Assembly (NCBI RefSeq): GCF_016625195.1
Contig: NZ_JACVUP010000006.1
Span: forward strand, 216,618 to 280,617
Length of the DNA: 64,000 nt
DNA from: Erwinia sp. S63
Lineage (GTDB): Bacteria; Pseudomonadota; Gammaproteobacteria; Enterobacterales; Enterobacteriaceae
Direction: 5' to 3'
In this document: in pieces, positions 17,927 to 26,956 of the stretch
Numbering within the stretch: the stretch's first letter is position 1
How the letters are laid out: the number at the start of each line of letters is the position of its first letter
Program-made: the position numbers and the translations under genes
Notes under the pieces: model-generated
The model's input: the letters and a program-made list of their open reading frames with translations, nothing else
Told to the model about the DNA's origin: nothing
Databases searched by the model: none

Positions 17927-18640
17927 ATGAGAAACATTTCACTGGCAGTACTTAGCCTGTTGCCATTGGCACTTCAGGCGGCTGAAGTCCAGACGTCACC
18001 CGCGCAAAGCGTGGTATCCGTGATGCAGCAATCGTCCACGAGTGTTTTGAGTGCACAGCAGCAGGCTCAGCAGTGGGGGTTATCTGATAACGACTGGAGT
18101 CGGTATCAGACGATGATGAAGGGTTCTCGGGGCATTATGTCTCCCGGGCTCGATCCACTCACCGCACTGGGCGTTGAGACTGACAATAGTGCTGAACGCC
18201 GCCGTCTTGCTGAACTCTGGGTCAGGCATGAGTACCAGCGAAGCGAGAAGGAACTGGCATTTCAGCGTGAAATTAATGCAGCGTGGCTGCGACTGTATCC
18301 AGAGACGCTGGCCGTGAACATGGGCAGCAACGCGGCGGGTATAGCTCACGACACGCAGGGCCGTCTTGCCCTCTTTGTTAAGGAAAACTGCACACGCTGT
18401 GATGCACGCCTGGCCGCGGTTCTGGCCGACAACAGGCCAGTCGATATTTATCTGGTAGGAGGCAGCAGCGACGAAGGTATCAGGACATGGGCGATTAAGC
18501 ACAACATTCCGGTAGAAAAAGTTCGCAATCGTCAGATAACGCTGAACCACGATGGCGGCCTGTGGCTGCGCTACGGTCAGGGTCAGATGCCGGTCATTCT
18601 GCAGCAGGGAGAAAACGGATGGCAGCTTGCCGCATTCTGA
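17927..18640 (+). CDS. TIGR03759 family ICE protein
   Basis: 237 residues with a signal peptide (SLAVLSLLPLALQAAE), therefore periplasmic. Conserved features of the family: QQWGLSDNDWSRYQTLMKG-like segment (about 48-70), SPGLDPLTALGVE, and a thioredoxin-like C-terminal half with CTRCDARL (about residues 163-170), then DIYLVGG and a final WLRYGQGQMPV. The CxxC-like pair suggests a redox or folding role, which is an inference. Member of the conserved transfer block between pil and traD; its stop overlaps the next gene's likely start region. Confidence 0.85.
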   Translation: MRNISLAVLSLLPLALQAAEVQTSPAQSVVSVMQQSSTSVLSAQQQAQQWGLSDNDWSRYQTMMKGSRGIMSPGLDPLTALGVETDNSAERRRLAELWVRHEYQRSEKELAFQREINAAWLRLYPETLAVNMGSNAAGIAHDTQGRLALFVKENCTRCDARLAAVLADNRPVDIYLVGGSSDEGIRTWAIKHNIPVEKVRNRQITLNHDGGLWLRYGQGQMPVILQQGENGWQLAAF

Positions 18641-19230
18641 TGTTCCTGACTTGCCTGGTTTTCGCCACGGGCCAGGCCTTGTCTGCAGAGCTGCAGGTCA
18701 TTCCCGATGCTTATCGGCAGATCGCCGCTGTTGAACGTGTGCCGGCTGAATCACTTTATTCACTGGCAATGGCAGAGAGTACCCGCCAGACCGCGTGGGG
18801 GGCTAAGCCCTGGCCATGGACGATAAACGTGGCGGGAAAAGGATACCACTATGAAACGCGGGAAGAGGCCTTTTCGGCACTGCTGTCTTTCATGCAGCGC
18901 TGGCCCCTTAAAAACATTGATGTAGGCATTGCACAGGTAAATCTGGGCTGGAACGGGCACTTTTTTTCCACGTACCGTGATGCTTTTGACCCCTATACCA
19001 ACCTTCGCGCTGCCGCACGGATCCTGAGGGCGTGCTATGACGCACGACCTGGCAGCTGGTTGCGGGCTGCGGGTTGTTACCATCATCCTGCGGGCGGCCT
19101 GCACGCAGCGACTTATATGGCTATCGTCCGGCGCAAACTCAGTCAAATCGCACAAGCCAATATACCGACTGGCCCGGCTCAGCCTGTGGCCCTGGCTCGC
19201 TCAACGCTAAACTGGATTGAACCCCAATGA
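18619..19230 (+). CDS. Lytic transglycosylase of the transfer system
   Basis: 203 residues, SLT-type murein hydrolase. Signal peptide ends near ALSAE. Motifs: SLAMAESTRQ (catalytic Glu region), NIDVGIAQVNLGWNG and AAGCYHHPAGG. It opens peptidoglycan for the mating channel; a second enzyme of the same class, PilT, serves the pilus. I take the ATG at 18619 with GGGAGA upstream; an ATG at 18640 overlapping the previous stop (TGATG) is an alternative that would shorten the signal peptide. Ends overlapping the next start (ATGA). Confidence 0.88.
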   Translation: MAACRILMFLTCLVFATGQALSAELQVIPDAYRQIAAVERVPAESLYSLAMAESTRQTAWGAKPWPWTINVAGKGYHYETREEAFSALLSFMQRWPLKNIDVGIAQVNLGWNGHFFSTYRDAFDPYTNLRAAARILRACYDARPGSWLRAAGCYHHPAGGLHAATYMAIVRRKLSQIAQANIPTGPAQPVALARSTLNWIEPQ

Positions 19231-19757
19231 GAAAACCCTTTCGTCAGGCTCTTACTGTCTCGCTCCTTTCAACAGTTATGGCTGTCTCCTTCAGTGCTCG
19301 CGCCTCGCTCACCGTCGTGGGTGATTTAGGTGGTGAGACAACCGCCCCCCTCTTTGACGCCATCAATGCCGGTAAGATTAACGGCACTGGTATGTCTGAG
19401 TCATTGCCGCAGCCGCCCGCCTCCCTGAGCATTTCCGATATGTTGCCGGTGAGTACCCCGGAAATGTCTCCGGGTGTTGTGGCATCCCGTCCGCTTAACC
19501 TTCCCGGTATGCCTCCGGTGTTTGTGGTGGGTGATGATGTGGCTTCCCGTCAGTGGCTGCAGCAGCATGCTGAATCACTCAGCCGCATGCAGGCAACCGG
19601 TATGGTGATAAGCGTCAAAGATGAGCAGGGTTTAAACGCCCTGCGTCAGCTGGCGCAGGGTGTGGCTATGGTGCCTGTCAGCGGCGGCGACCTGGCCCGC
19701 CGGCTGGGGCTGAATCATTACCCGCTACTTATCACCGCAACGGGAATATCACAGTGA
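19227..19757 (+). CDS. TIGR03765 family ICE protein
   Basis: 176 residues with a signal peptide (SLLSTVMAVSFSARA). The mature protein contains VVGDLGGETTAPLFDAIN near its start and a Pro-rich stretch. The C-terminal domain VFVVGDDVASRQWLQQHAESL to YPLLITATGI has the family signature. Periplasmic; function not established. In gene order it always lies just upstream of traD genes in this ICE type. Overlaps the transglycosylase by 4 bases. Confidence 0.85.
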   Translation: MRKPFRQALTVSLLSTVMAVSFSARASLTVVGDLGGETTAPLFDAINAGKINGTGMSESLPQPPASLSISDMLPVSTPEMSPGVVASRPLNLPGMPPVFVVGDDVASRQWLQQHAESLSRMQATGMVISVKDEQGLNALRQLAQGVAMVPVSGGDLARRLGLNHYPLLITATGISQ

Positions 19758-20410
19758 TGCCGGTTGCTCTCATAATCGAATTGCTCAGCCAGCACAGGGG
19801 GATCTTTTTCCTTGTTCTGGCGGGATTACTGGCGCTTGCCTTCATAGCATTAAGTCCGCGAACGGTCAGCCAGCGACGGCATATACGCTATCAGAAACAG
19901 GCGGCCAGGGCACTGCTTCGGCTGACGCAGTTACGTGATGACGCGGCCAGAATAACCTGGCTGCGTAAAATGAACCCGTACGTATTCGAAGAAATGTTAC
20001 TCACGGCGATGTCCCGACAGGGGCTGCGCATACAACGTAACGCACAATACAGCGGTGACGGTGGTGCTGATGGCCAGGTCTGGATAAACGGTCAGCGCTG
20101 GCTGATTCAGGCAAAGCGCTACAGCGCTACTATCAACGCCGCGCATGTCTCCGCGTTTGGCCTGCTAACCGAAACTGAACGGGCTTCAGGGCTGTTTGTG
20201 CACACTGGCCGCACCGGCGAGGTGAGCAGAGAGGCTTTCCTCCGATATCCAGGCCTCAGGCTCATCAGCGGCCAGCAACTGTTGAGGCTTCTCGCAGGCG
20301 ATCGTAGCTGGATGGACAAGCTCACAAATCAGCCTGAGCAAGCGATACCACCCCGTGTTGTTTCTCCACCGTCTTTTTCATTATCACCTTCTGCCCGAAA
20401 GGAACGCTGA
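19757..20410 (+). CDS. Membrane-anchored Mrr-like restriction endonuclease domain protein
   Basis: 217 residues. N-terminal membrane helix (GIFFLVLAGLLALAFIALS) followed by a PD-(D/E)xK nuclease fold of the Mrr type: FEEMLLTAMSRQGLRIQRN, then SGDGGADGQVWINGQRWLIQAKRY with the catalytic Asp and the QxK pair, then a Gln/Leu-rich end. The active-site residues are all present. Start at 19757 (TGATG overlap with the previous stop); a GTG three bases earlier is possible. Mrr domains cut DNA; why one sits inside a transfer operon is not known. It may process or guard the transferred strand, an inference. Confidence 0.85.
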   Translation: MPVALIIELLSQHRGIFFLVLAGLLALAFIALSPRTVSQRRHIRYQKQAARALLRLTQLRDDAARITWLRKMNPYVFEEMLLTAMSRQGLRIQRNAQYSGDGGADGQVWINGQRWLIQAKRYSATINAAHVSAFGLLTETERASGLFVHTGRTGEVSREAFLRYPGLRLISGQQLLRLLAGDRSWMDKLTNQPEQAIPPRVVSPPSFSLSPSARKER

Positions 20411-20411
20411 T

Positions 20412-20786
20412 ATGCGCAAACTTAACACGTCACTCTCCGAAATCGCCTGCGACATCCTGACATCGGAGAGTGCCAGAACGGCTTATACCATCCTTGTAAA
20501 CCTGCTCCAGGTTGCCTTCAGGATCCTTATTTATCGTCCACTTGTTCTTTTCAGCTGCATAGTTATCGTCTTCATGGCTGCTGTGCCAGTAGTGGTCTTA
20601 ATCAGCCCTGCTTACACACCAGATGTCCTGACCGAAGGGATATTACGAACCTTGCATCTGTTGCCTGATGCGTATGTGCCGCTGTGCCTGGCTGGTCTGC
20701 TCTTCGAACTGGTCTATCAGGTTCGTAAAATCTTCAGCTCTTCGGGTTACTGGCCAGATAATGCCGGCATGGGAAGAGGTAAATGA
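20412..20786 (+). CDS. Small integral membrane protein of the transfer operon
   Basis: 124 residues from the ATG at 20412, one base after the previous stop and preceded by AGGAACG. Two membrane segments: LVLFSCIVIVFMAAVPVVVLIS (about 45-66) and a second near 90-110 (YVPLCLAGLLFELVYQV). I recognise no family beyond its fixed place next to traD in this ICE type. Function unknown. Confidence 0.75.
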   Translation: MRKLNTSLSEIACDILTSESARTAYTILVNLLQVAFRILIYRPLVLFSCIVIVFMAAVPVVVLISPAYTPDVLTEGILRTLHLLPDAYVPLCLAGLLFELVYQVRKIFSSSGYWPDNAGMGRGK

Positions 20787-20789
20787 GCC

Positions 20790-21566
20790 ATGAGTGACTT
20801 TCTGACGAGAACGGACGCTAATCCACCGCTCTGGGCAAAAGATATCATCGACGAATGGAATGACCAGAAATTACGCCTGTACGGTGACTTTCTACGCCGG
20901 CATTACTGGACCGATCAGGGCAGCATTAACGTGTTCTGCATAAAGGGGACCGAACACCCGGACTATCAGGGGCTGACCTGGCATGAATTCCTGCATCGTG
21001 GAAAACGAATGGATCGCAATATCCCTATGCTCGAGCGCAATCCGGGTTATTACCTGGAGACTGAACGTAAAAAGCCATCCATGTATTTCAACAGCTATGA
21101 CGGCATTGACTGGTATATCGGTGCTGACGGCAATCACCGAAGCGGTCTGGCGAGGTTTCTGTTTCATGAACGGGAAATGGTATATCTGCACGGGGTACAT
21201 CTCAGTCATTATCAGTTTGATGAACCCCTTCTTGCCTTGTATCTGGCGCTCAGGGAAGAGCTGAGTCAGCATATCGCTCAGGGTTTCTATATGGATCTTG
21301 AAGTCAGGCGTATCCATCGCGGTCGTCAGGACACTGCAGGCTGGAAAAGCGACAATTATTCCACATCTCTCAATTTTAGTTCAGGCTCCTGGCGCCGGGA
21401 GTATCAGGATAATCCTGCGGTAAGTTTAATCACTGCCGCTCGTGCTATCACCGATCCTGCCGATGGCTGGAGACTTATCCATGAACTAAGGACATGGCGC
21501 GATCAGCGGGCGGCAGCCAACCGCACCGGCTTTTTTCACAGGCTGACAGGATGGTGGCGCCAGTGA
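20790..21566 (+). CDS. Conserved ICE protein with a GNHR motif, upstream of traD
   Basis: 258 residues, soluble. The middle contains DWYIGADGNHRSGLARFLFHE (about residues 109-129); a Gly-Asn/His-His-Arg turn followed by an Ala/Leu helix is reminiscent of ParB/sulfiredoxin-type nucleotide-binding folds. The rest is not recognised. The motif may mean a nucleotide- or DNA-related role, but this is weak. It is 3 bases from the previous gene and overlaps the GTG start of traD by 4 bases, so it is likely co-translated with it. Confidence 0.7.
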   Translation: MSDFLTRTDANPPLWAKDIIDEWNDQKLRLYGDFLRRHYWTDQGSINVFCIKGTEHPDYQGLTWHEFLHRGKRMDRNIPMLERNPGYYLETERKKPSMYFNSYDGIDWYIGADGNHRSGLARFLFHEREMVYLHGVHLSHYQFDEPLLALYLALREELSQHIAQGFYMDLEVRRIHRGRQDTAGWKSDNYSTSLNFSSGSWRREYQDNPAVSLITAARAITDPADGWRLIHELRTWRDQRAAANRTGFFHRLTGWWRQ

Positions 21567-23680
21567 GTAATGATTACGTTATGGAGTCTTTGCTCCGTCC
21601 GGCCGTGGAAATGTATTCCGCGACCGTCGCTGCCAGTGCGACGTGCATATGTCTGACAGCCCCGTGGGCAGTGGCACTTGCGCCTTCGGTCAGTTGGGTA
21701 ACCGCAGCAGGTTTTGGGGTGCTGGCCCTGAAACGTACCCGGCAGGGTCTGAAAATCATTCGCTATCGCCGCAATATTCGCCGTCTTCCCCGCTACGTTC
21801 TCACCAGTGAACAGATCCCTGTAAGCCGACGCCACCTGTTTTTAGGTAAAGGGTTCCGGTGGTCCGCTCGTCACACTCAGAGGCTGATGGAAGCGCGTCG
21901 CCCGGAGTGTGAGGTTTATGTTCAGCCGTCAGTACTGTATCGCATGGCGCGTGACATGGAAAAAAAGATGGAGTACAGCCTGCCCTGGCTGTGCCGCCTG
22001 ACGCGCACGGATTCAGCATTGAACCCTTTTCGCCCATTGCCTCCGGTTGGCGGCAGTCCGGTTTATCATGGCGTCGAACCTGATGAGAACTCTGTCACCT
22101 ACGATCTTGGTGAGCGCGTAGGGCATATGCTGGTTATAGGCACCACGCGCGTGGGCAAAACCCGGCTGGCAGAGTTACTCATTACGCAGGATATACGGCG
22201 GAAAAATGCTGCAGGCGAGCATGAGGTTGTCATCGTATTTGATCCTAAAGGGGATGCGGACCTGCTCCGCCGTATGTACGCGGAGTCTCATCGTGCAGGG
22301 CGGCAGGATAATTTCTGGGTCTTTCATCTGGGCTGGCCTGATATCAGCGCCCGTTACAACGCCGTGGGGCGCTTCAGCCGTATCTCGGAAGTGGCATCCC
22401 GCGTGGCCGGTCAGCTCTCCGGTGAGGGTAACTCTGCCGCATTTCGTGAATTCGCCTGGCGCTTTGTTAACATCATCACGCGCGCGCTGGTCGCGCTCGG
22501 GCAACGGCCCGACTACAGCCTCATTCTTCGCTACGTCACCAACATCGGTGAACTCTATGAAACCTATGTCGATAATCTGCTGAGTGAAAAAGCTCCACAG
22601 CTAATGAATTCGGTCGAAGTACTGCTGAGCAACGGAGTGAGCGACAAGGATTTGCCTCGTCATCTTCAGGGCAGACCCAATGGCGCGAAGATATGGGTTT
22701 CTGAGCAGGTTCTGGGAAGTCCTGAAGGTAAAAAGCTCTGGGACCCCGTCCTGGACGGACTTCGCAGCGCGGTTCAGTATGACCGGACCTATTTCGATAA
22801 GATCGTAGCCTCTCTGCTGCCCTTGCTGGAGAAGCTGACCACGGGTAAAACAGCGGCCCTTCTCGCCCCGGATTACACTGATCTCAATGACCCCCGGCCA
22901 ATTCTGGACTGGCATAACATTATCAAATCGCGCGGCGTGGTGTATGTCGGGCTCGACGCCCTGTCGGATCCTGTTGTGGCCGCCGCCGTGGGTAACAGCA
23001 TGTTTGCGGACCTTGTATCCGAGGGCGGTCACATTTATAAATTCGGTCTCGGTGATGATGATGAGGGCCAGTCGTCAAAAGTGGCCATCAATCTGCACTG
23101 TGATGAATTTAACGAACTAATGGGCGATGAATTCATCCCGCTGATTAACAAGGGAGGCGGAGCCGGCTTTCAGGTGACGGCTTACACGCAAACACTTTCT
23201 GATATTGAGGCCCGTATTGGCAGCACGGCTAAAGCCAATCAGGTTGTGGGCAACTTCAACACCCTGGTGATGCTGCGTGTACGTGAGAAGAATACTGCCA
23301 TGCTTCTCACCGACCAGCTTCCAGAAGTAGACGTATACCAGAAAACGCTGACTTCCGGGGTTACCGATGTTTCCCGTCCCGGCGAAGGCACGGACTTCAA
23401 CAGTAACGTCAATGATCAGGTTAGCCTGATAAAAACGCCAATGATAAGCCCCGCCGATGTTATTAATCTCCCCAAGGGGCAGGCATTCGCGCTGCTGGAA
23501 GGTGGCCAGTTATGGAAAATTCGTATGCCGCTGCCGGCAGATAACGACGATCCGCACATGCCTGCCAGTCTCAAGCATCTGGCTGATAACATGGAGAAAA
23601 ACTACCACACCGGGGAAACATGGTGGACGGGCGGTGACCCGGTGTTTACGGGGGGATTGGATGTCACAACAGGACAATGA
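21563..23680 (+). CDS. traD: Conjugative coupling protein TraD (SXT/TOL subfamily)
   Basis: Hexameric DNA pump that brings the relaxase-DNA complex to the type IV secretion channel. About 705 residues. Two N-terminal membrane segments (about 18-60) precede Walker A IGTTRVGKTRL (about residues 190-200) and the conserved VVIVFDPKGDADLL (about 218-231). The AAA core contains NLHCDEFNELMGDEFIPLINKGGGAGFQV and the sensor region. The start is uncertain: GTG at 21563 overlaps the previous stop as GTGA, while ATG at 21551 would add four residues. Overlaps the next gene by 20 bases. Confidence 0.92.
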   Translation: MSNDYVMESLLRPAVEMYSATVAASATCICLTAPWAVALAPSVSWVTAAGFGVLALKRTRQGLKIIRYRRNIRRLPRYVLTSEQIPVSRRHLFLGKGFRWSARHTQRLMEARRPECEVYVQPSVLYRMARDMEKKMEYSLPWLCRLTRTDSALNPFRPLPPVGGSPVYHGVEPDENSVTYDLGERVGHMLVIGTTRVGKTRLAELLITQDIRRKNAAGEHEVVIVFDPKGDADLLRRMYAESHRAGRQDNFWVFHLGWPDISARYNAVGRFSRISEVASRVAGQLSGEGNSAAFREFAWRFVNIITRALVALGQRPDYSLILRYVTNIGELYETYVDNLLSEKAPQLMNSVEVLLSNGVSDKDLPRHLQGRPNGAKIWVSEQVLGSPEGKKLWDPVLDGLRSAVQYDRTYFDKIVASLLPLLEKLTTGKTAALLAPDYTDLNDPRPILDWHNIIKSRGVVYVGLDALSDPVVAAAVGNSMFADLVSEGGHIYKFGLGDDDEGQSSKVAINLHCDEFNELMGDEFIPLINKGGGAGFQVTAYTQTLSDIEARIGSTAKANQVVGNFNTLVMLRVREKNTAMLLTDQLPEVDVYQKTLTSGVTDVSRPGEGTDFNSNVNDQVSLIKTPMISPADVINLPKGQAFALLEGGQLWKIRMPLPADNDDPHMPASLKHLADNMEKNYHTGETWWTGGDPVFTGGLDVTTGQ

Positions 23681-24422
23681 TAACGGGCAGCGAAGCCAGC
23701 CATCACGTCAGCGGAATTCTGGCCCCATAGGCATGGTGCTGTGGGATTTCCCAATGGGGCTTATTGGCATTTTACTGGGCTCGTTACTGGTCAGCCTGCT
23801 GATTGAGTACGCCTGCATTGCACTGCTGTGGCCCGATGAAGGGGCCGCCCACAGCTACCGGGTCATGCTGGCAGAGAGCCAGTGGCTGTCAGAAGGATAC
23901 ACCCGCAGCCTGCTTATGAGCGCGCCGGTAGAGACCGTGAGTCGGTGGGTACATGTGGCATGGCAGTGGCTTTTTGTGGACAGCGGATTCAGCGGCTGGC
24001 TGCAGTCGTTCAAATCCCTGAGTGAAAAAGGAAGCGGCCTTATTCCGGCGCTCAACGGTGTCGGAGCCTCACTGGTCAGCTGGCTGGAGGTGTATCTTCA
24101 GGCAACAATCTGGGTCACGCTGATTTTCTTTATTCGGGTCATGATCCTCTTTTTGAGTCTGCCTCTTTTTGCGCTGGTGATTATAACAGGAGTGGTTGAC
24201 GGGCTGGTCCGGCGTGACCTGAGGCGCTACGGTGCTGGTTATGAATCAAGCTTTGTCTATCACCACGCAAAACGTTTCATCAAACCCGCACTTTATGGTC
24301 CCTGCATGCTCTATCTGGCATGGCCAACTGCCGTATGGCCAAACCTGCTACTTCTTCCATCAGCATTACTTGTCGGAGCGGTACTGGCAATCGTGACAGG
24401 GTCATTTAAAAAATATATATGA
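23661..24422 (+). CDS. TIGR03747 family ICE membrane protein
   Basis: 253 residues, four to five membrane helices (GLIGILLGSLLVSLLIEYACIALLW; VTLIFFIRVMILFLSLPLFALVIITGVVDG; LYLAWPTAVWPNLLLLPSALLVGAVLAIV). The signature VDGLVRRDLRRYGAGYESSFVYHHAKR is that of the TIGR03747 family, always next to traD in these ICEs. The start at 23661 lies inside the traD 3' end. Role in the mating apparatus unknown. Its stop overlaps a small open frame (ATGA). Confidence 0.9.
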   Translation: MSQQDNDNGQRSQPSRQRNSGPIGMVLWDFPMGLIGILLGSLLVSLLIEYACIALLWPDEGAAHSYRVMLAESQWLSEGYTRSLLMSAPVETVSRWVHVAWQWLFVDSGFSGWLQSFKSLSEKGSGLIPALNGVGASLVSWLEVYLQATIWVTLIFFIRVMILFLSLPLFALVIITGVVDGLVRRDLRRYGAGYESSFVYHHAKRFIKPALYGPCMLYLAWPTAVWPNLLLLPSALLVGAVLAIVTGSFKKYI

Positions 24423-24535
24423 GCGCCTCCCGTTTGCCAGGCTTTGTACTTCATGACGGACAGGACGATTGCGGCTATATATCCGGTCTTTATGCAACTG
24501 CGAAAGCGGCTGCTGACCCTAATGAAATCCGCTGA
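24419..24535 (+). CDS. Short coupled open frame (38 residues)
   Basis: Starts with an ATG overlapping the TIGR03747 stop (ATGA) and encodes MSASRLPGFVLHDGQDDCGY to DPNEIR. The four-base overlap and coding-like composition suggest it is translated. It may be a complete small protein or the front of a gene cut short by the neighbouring insertion. No family recognised. Confidence 0.4.
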   Translation: MSASRLPGFVLHDGQDDCGYISGLYATAKAAADPNEIR

Positions 24536-24684
24536 CTCACGCCTCAATTACCTCTGCGAACCCGGAGTTCGATATTTTTTTCAGGCTTTATGAGTCCCGG
24601 TCTGACCTGTTATGTCATTACATACACTGCCTGCGCAACCTGGTGATGTTCTGCTTATACACTGTGATTTCATAACGTAAAGAA

Positions 24685-25695
24685 TCAGTTAATGGAGCTT
24701 TCCTTCTGATAAGGCCTGCCATGAGCCAGTATGGCCCATATTATTCGTGCCATTTTGTTGGCCAGCGCCACGGAGACAACATTGATTGGTCGCCGTTTTA
24801 GCATCTCTGTAACCCAGGGGCCCGGCTTGCGGGCATTCTGTATGACGCTATGGGCGCCGTTGACCAGCAGCTTTCGCTGATATTTGTCGCCCCGCTTGCT
24901 GATCCCCAGCAGCTGTATCTTCCCGCCGGTTCCGGTCTGCCTAGGAACGAGCCCCACCCAGGCAGCAAACTCCCGGCCTGAACGGAAGGCGTCAGCACTA
25001 CCCATTGAAGCAACCGCAGCAGTGGCAGTCAGGAAGCCCACGCCGGGAATTTCACTGATGGCTTTTACGCCGGGGTCATCTCTGCTCAGCTCGCGTATCC
25101 GGCGTTCGATATCTGTAATCCGATCATCCATTCTTTCAACTTCACTTAGCTGTTCACGTAGGCTGTCTATAAGCACAGCCGGCAGACGTTCTGACAAACG
25201 AGTAAGTATCTCGGGGACGTTTTTTACCAGGCTGGCATGTCCTTTACGCATTACTTCACCGTATTCAGCGAGTAACCCGTGCAGGGCATTCGTCTGCATC
25301 AGCCGATACTTCATCAGTTGGGAGCGTATCCGGTGCAGCGCCAGCATGGCCTGCTGCTGTTCGGTTTTGACCGCAACAGCCTTCCCGGGTTGCTGAACCG
25401 CAAGCCATATCGCCCTGGCATCAGCCGTATCATTCTTGTTTCGGATATTAAAGGCCTTGACGAACTCGCCCGGCATCAGTTTGACCGTATGACCGAGACT
25501 GATGAGCTGTCTTGCCCAGTGATGCGCACCACCGCAGGCTTCCATGCCAACGAGGCAGGGGGAGTGATTCGTGAAGAATTCCAGAAACTTGTCGCGTCTG
25601 ATGGCCTTGTTAAAAATTTCCCCCGTCGCTGTATCTATGAAGTGCACCTGCATCACGTTCTTGGCAATGTCGACACCCACTGGCATAAGTTTCAT
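24685..25695 (-). CDS. IS110 family transposase (IS1111-like)
   Basis: 336 residues from the ATG at 25695, which follows an excellent GGAGGAGG site. The N-terminal RuvC-like DEDD domain starts VGVDIAKNVMQVHF, with MEACGGAHHWARQL and NKNDTADARAIW. The C-terminal transposase_20 domain has ISEIPGVGFLTATAAVASMG, GREFAAWVGLVPRQTGTGGK and LGISKRGDKYQRKLL, with the serine near the end of this region. IS110 enzymes work with a bridge RNA from a non-coding end; in IS1111-type elements this end lies downstream of the gene, here about 24536-24684. I cannot define the element's ends: a regulator gene begins within 21 bases on the other side. Confidence 0.92.
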   Translation of the reverse strand: MKLMPVGVDIAKNVMQVHFIDTATGEIFNKAIRRDKFLEFFTNHSPCLVGMEACGGAHHWARQLISLGHTVKLMPGEFVKAFNIRNKNDTADARAIWLAVQQPGKAVAVKTEQQQAMLALHRIRSQLMKYRLMQTNALHGLLAEYGEVMRKGHASLVKNVPEILTRLSERLPAVLIDSLREQLSEVERMDDRITDIERRIRELSRDDPGVKAISEIPGVGFLTATAAVASMGSADAFRSGREFAAWVGLVPRQTGTGGKIQLLGISKRGDKYQRKLLVNGAHSVIQNARKPGPWVTEMLKRRPINVVSVALANKMARIIWAILAHGRPYQKESSIN

Positions 25696-25715
25696 TTTTG
25701 CCTCCTCCTGCATGG

Positions 25716-26090
25716 TTAAAAGCGGTCATTTTCGAGATCGTATCTGCTCCTCGCAGCATCAAGTTCAGGAAAGTTTAGCTCTGCCCAGCGGTCAAGAGCC
25801 TTGAGGGTGCTGACAAGTGATTCAGCCACTTCAGTCAGGCTGTATTCAACGCAGGCGGGTTTTTCATCGTAATCGACTCGGGATACCAGTCCATGTCGTT
25901 CTAACTGTCGCAGCGTCTGGGTAAGGACTTTTTGTGAAATGCCCTCGATTTTTCTCATCAGTTCGCCGTTGCGCATCGGACCCTCTGCCAGAGCAGGTAG
26001 AATGAGCATTACCCATTTTCCCGATACAAGCGCCAGCGCATCACGGGCTGAACACTTTGCTGAGTAAACGTTTCCTGGATATGCCATCAA
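25716..26090 (-). CDS. HxlR family transcriptional regulator
   Basis: 124 residues with a winged helix of the HxlR type: KCSARDALALVSGKWVMLILPALAEGPMRNGELMRKIEGISQKVLTQTLRQL then RVDYDEKPACVEYSLTE. Cys13 sits just before the first helix, where YodB/QorR-type regulators carry the redox-sensing cysteine. It is divergent from the quinone-reductase-like gene at 26171 with an 80-base gap, the usual layout for a repressor controlling its neighbour. The 3' end abuts the IS110 transposase, so the last residues may have been altered by the insertion. Confidence 0.92.
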   Translation of the reverse strand: MMAYPGNVYSAKCSARDALALVSGKWVMLILPALAEGPMRNGELMRKIEGISQKVLTQTLRQLERHGLVSRVDYDEKPACVEYSLTEVAESLVSTLKALDRWAELNFPELDAARSRYDLENDRF

Positions 26091-26170
26091 TGGTTACCTC
26101 AAGGTGCGTAATTGAATGAAAAACTGAAAGAAAACACTATAACGGTGAACAGTCATTATGGAGGATCGTT

Positions 26171-26956
26171 ATGAATGTACTGATCATCACTGCTCATCCT
26201 GAAGCAGATTCATTTAACTCATATCTCGCATCTGAAGCCGCCAGAATATTTGAAAAACAGGGCTCACTCGTTCATTCAGTTAATTTATATCGTGAAAACT
26301 TTGAACCGTGTGAGGGACAAAATTTTTACACTCACATGCAGGACGTTGGAAGGTTTGATGCCCTGCGGGAGCAAAGGCACCACTGGAACGTGAATAAGTT
26401 GCCTGACGATGTTACGAGACATATTGAATTACTGAAAAACTCTGACCTGTTACTTTTGCATTTTCCCTTCTGGTGGTTCGGTATGCCGGCAATCCTGAAA
26501 GGCTGGATGGACCGGGTATTCGTTTATGGCGGAATATACGACAGTAAACACCGACATGAAATTGGCATAATGAAAGGTAAACGAGCTTTGCTTACAGTAA
26601 CGGCCGGTGCACCTGCTAATGCCTGTGGCCATAATGGGCGCCATGGCGACATGCGGTTTCTGTTATGGCCACCTATACACGCCCTCCACTATATAGGCTA
26701 TACGATGCTCGAACCTTATCTGATCCATGGTGTTCGCGGTGGCCTTGATGGATTAGCTAAAGAAAAACAGCAGCAGTTTCTGGATGAAAAAGTGAAAGAT
26801 TTCAAAAGCCGGCTTATCAATATCAATGCCTGGCCTATTATCCCCTTCAATAAAGAAGAGGATTTCAATGAGGACAAAACATTAAAACCCCATTCTCCGG
26901 AGTACAGCCCGTTTGTGCGGCACAATCGGGGGAACTGGAAAACTGACCCAATCTGA
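26171..26956 (+). CDS. NAD(P)H dehydrogenase (quinone) family flavoprotein
   Basis: 261 residues, flavodoxin-fold oxidoreductase. MNVLIITAHPEADSFNSYLA is the classic NQO/KefF/MdaB start. LLLLHFPFWWFGMPAILKGWMDRVF binds flavin, and TVTAGAPANACGHNGRHGD follows. Predicted to reduce quinones or related electrophiles by two electrons in the cytoplasm. With the divergent HxlR regulator it forms an electrophile-response cassette that is cargo, not transfer machinery: it separates TIGR03747 from RAQPRD genes that are usually close together in this ICE type. GGAGG precedes the ATG. Confidence 0.9.
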   Translation: MNVLIITAHPEADSFNSYLASEAARIFEKQGSLVHSVNLYRENFEPCEGQNFYTHMQDVGRFDALREQRHHWNVNKLPDDVTRHIELLKNSDLLLLHFPFWWFGMPAILKGWMDRVFVYGGIYDSKHRHEIGIMKGKRALLTVTAGAPANACGHNGRHGDMRFLLWPPIHALHYIGYTMLEPYLIHGVRGGLDGLAKEKQQQFLDEKVKDFKSRLININAWPIIPFNKEEDFNEDKTLKPHSPEYSPFVRHNRGNWKTDPI

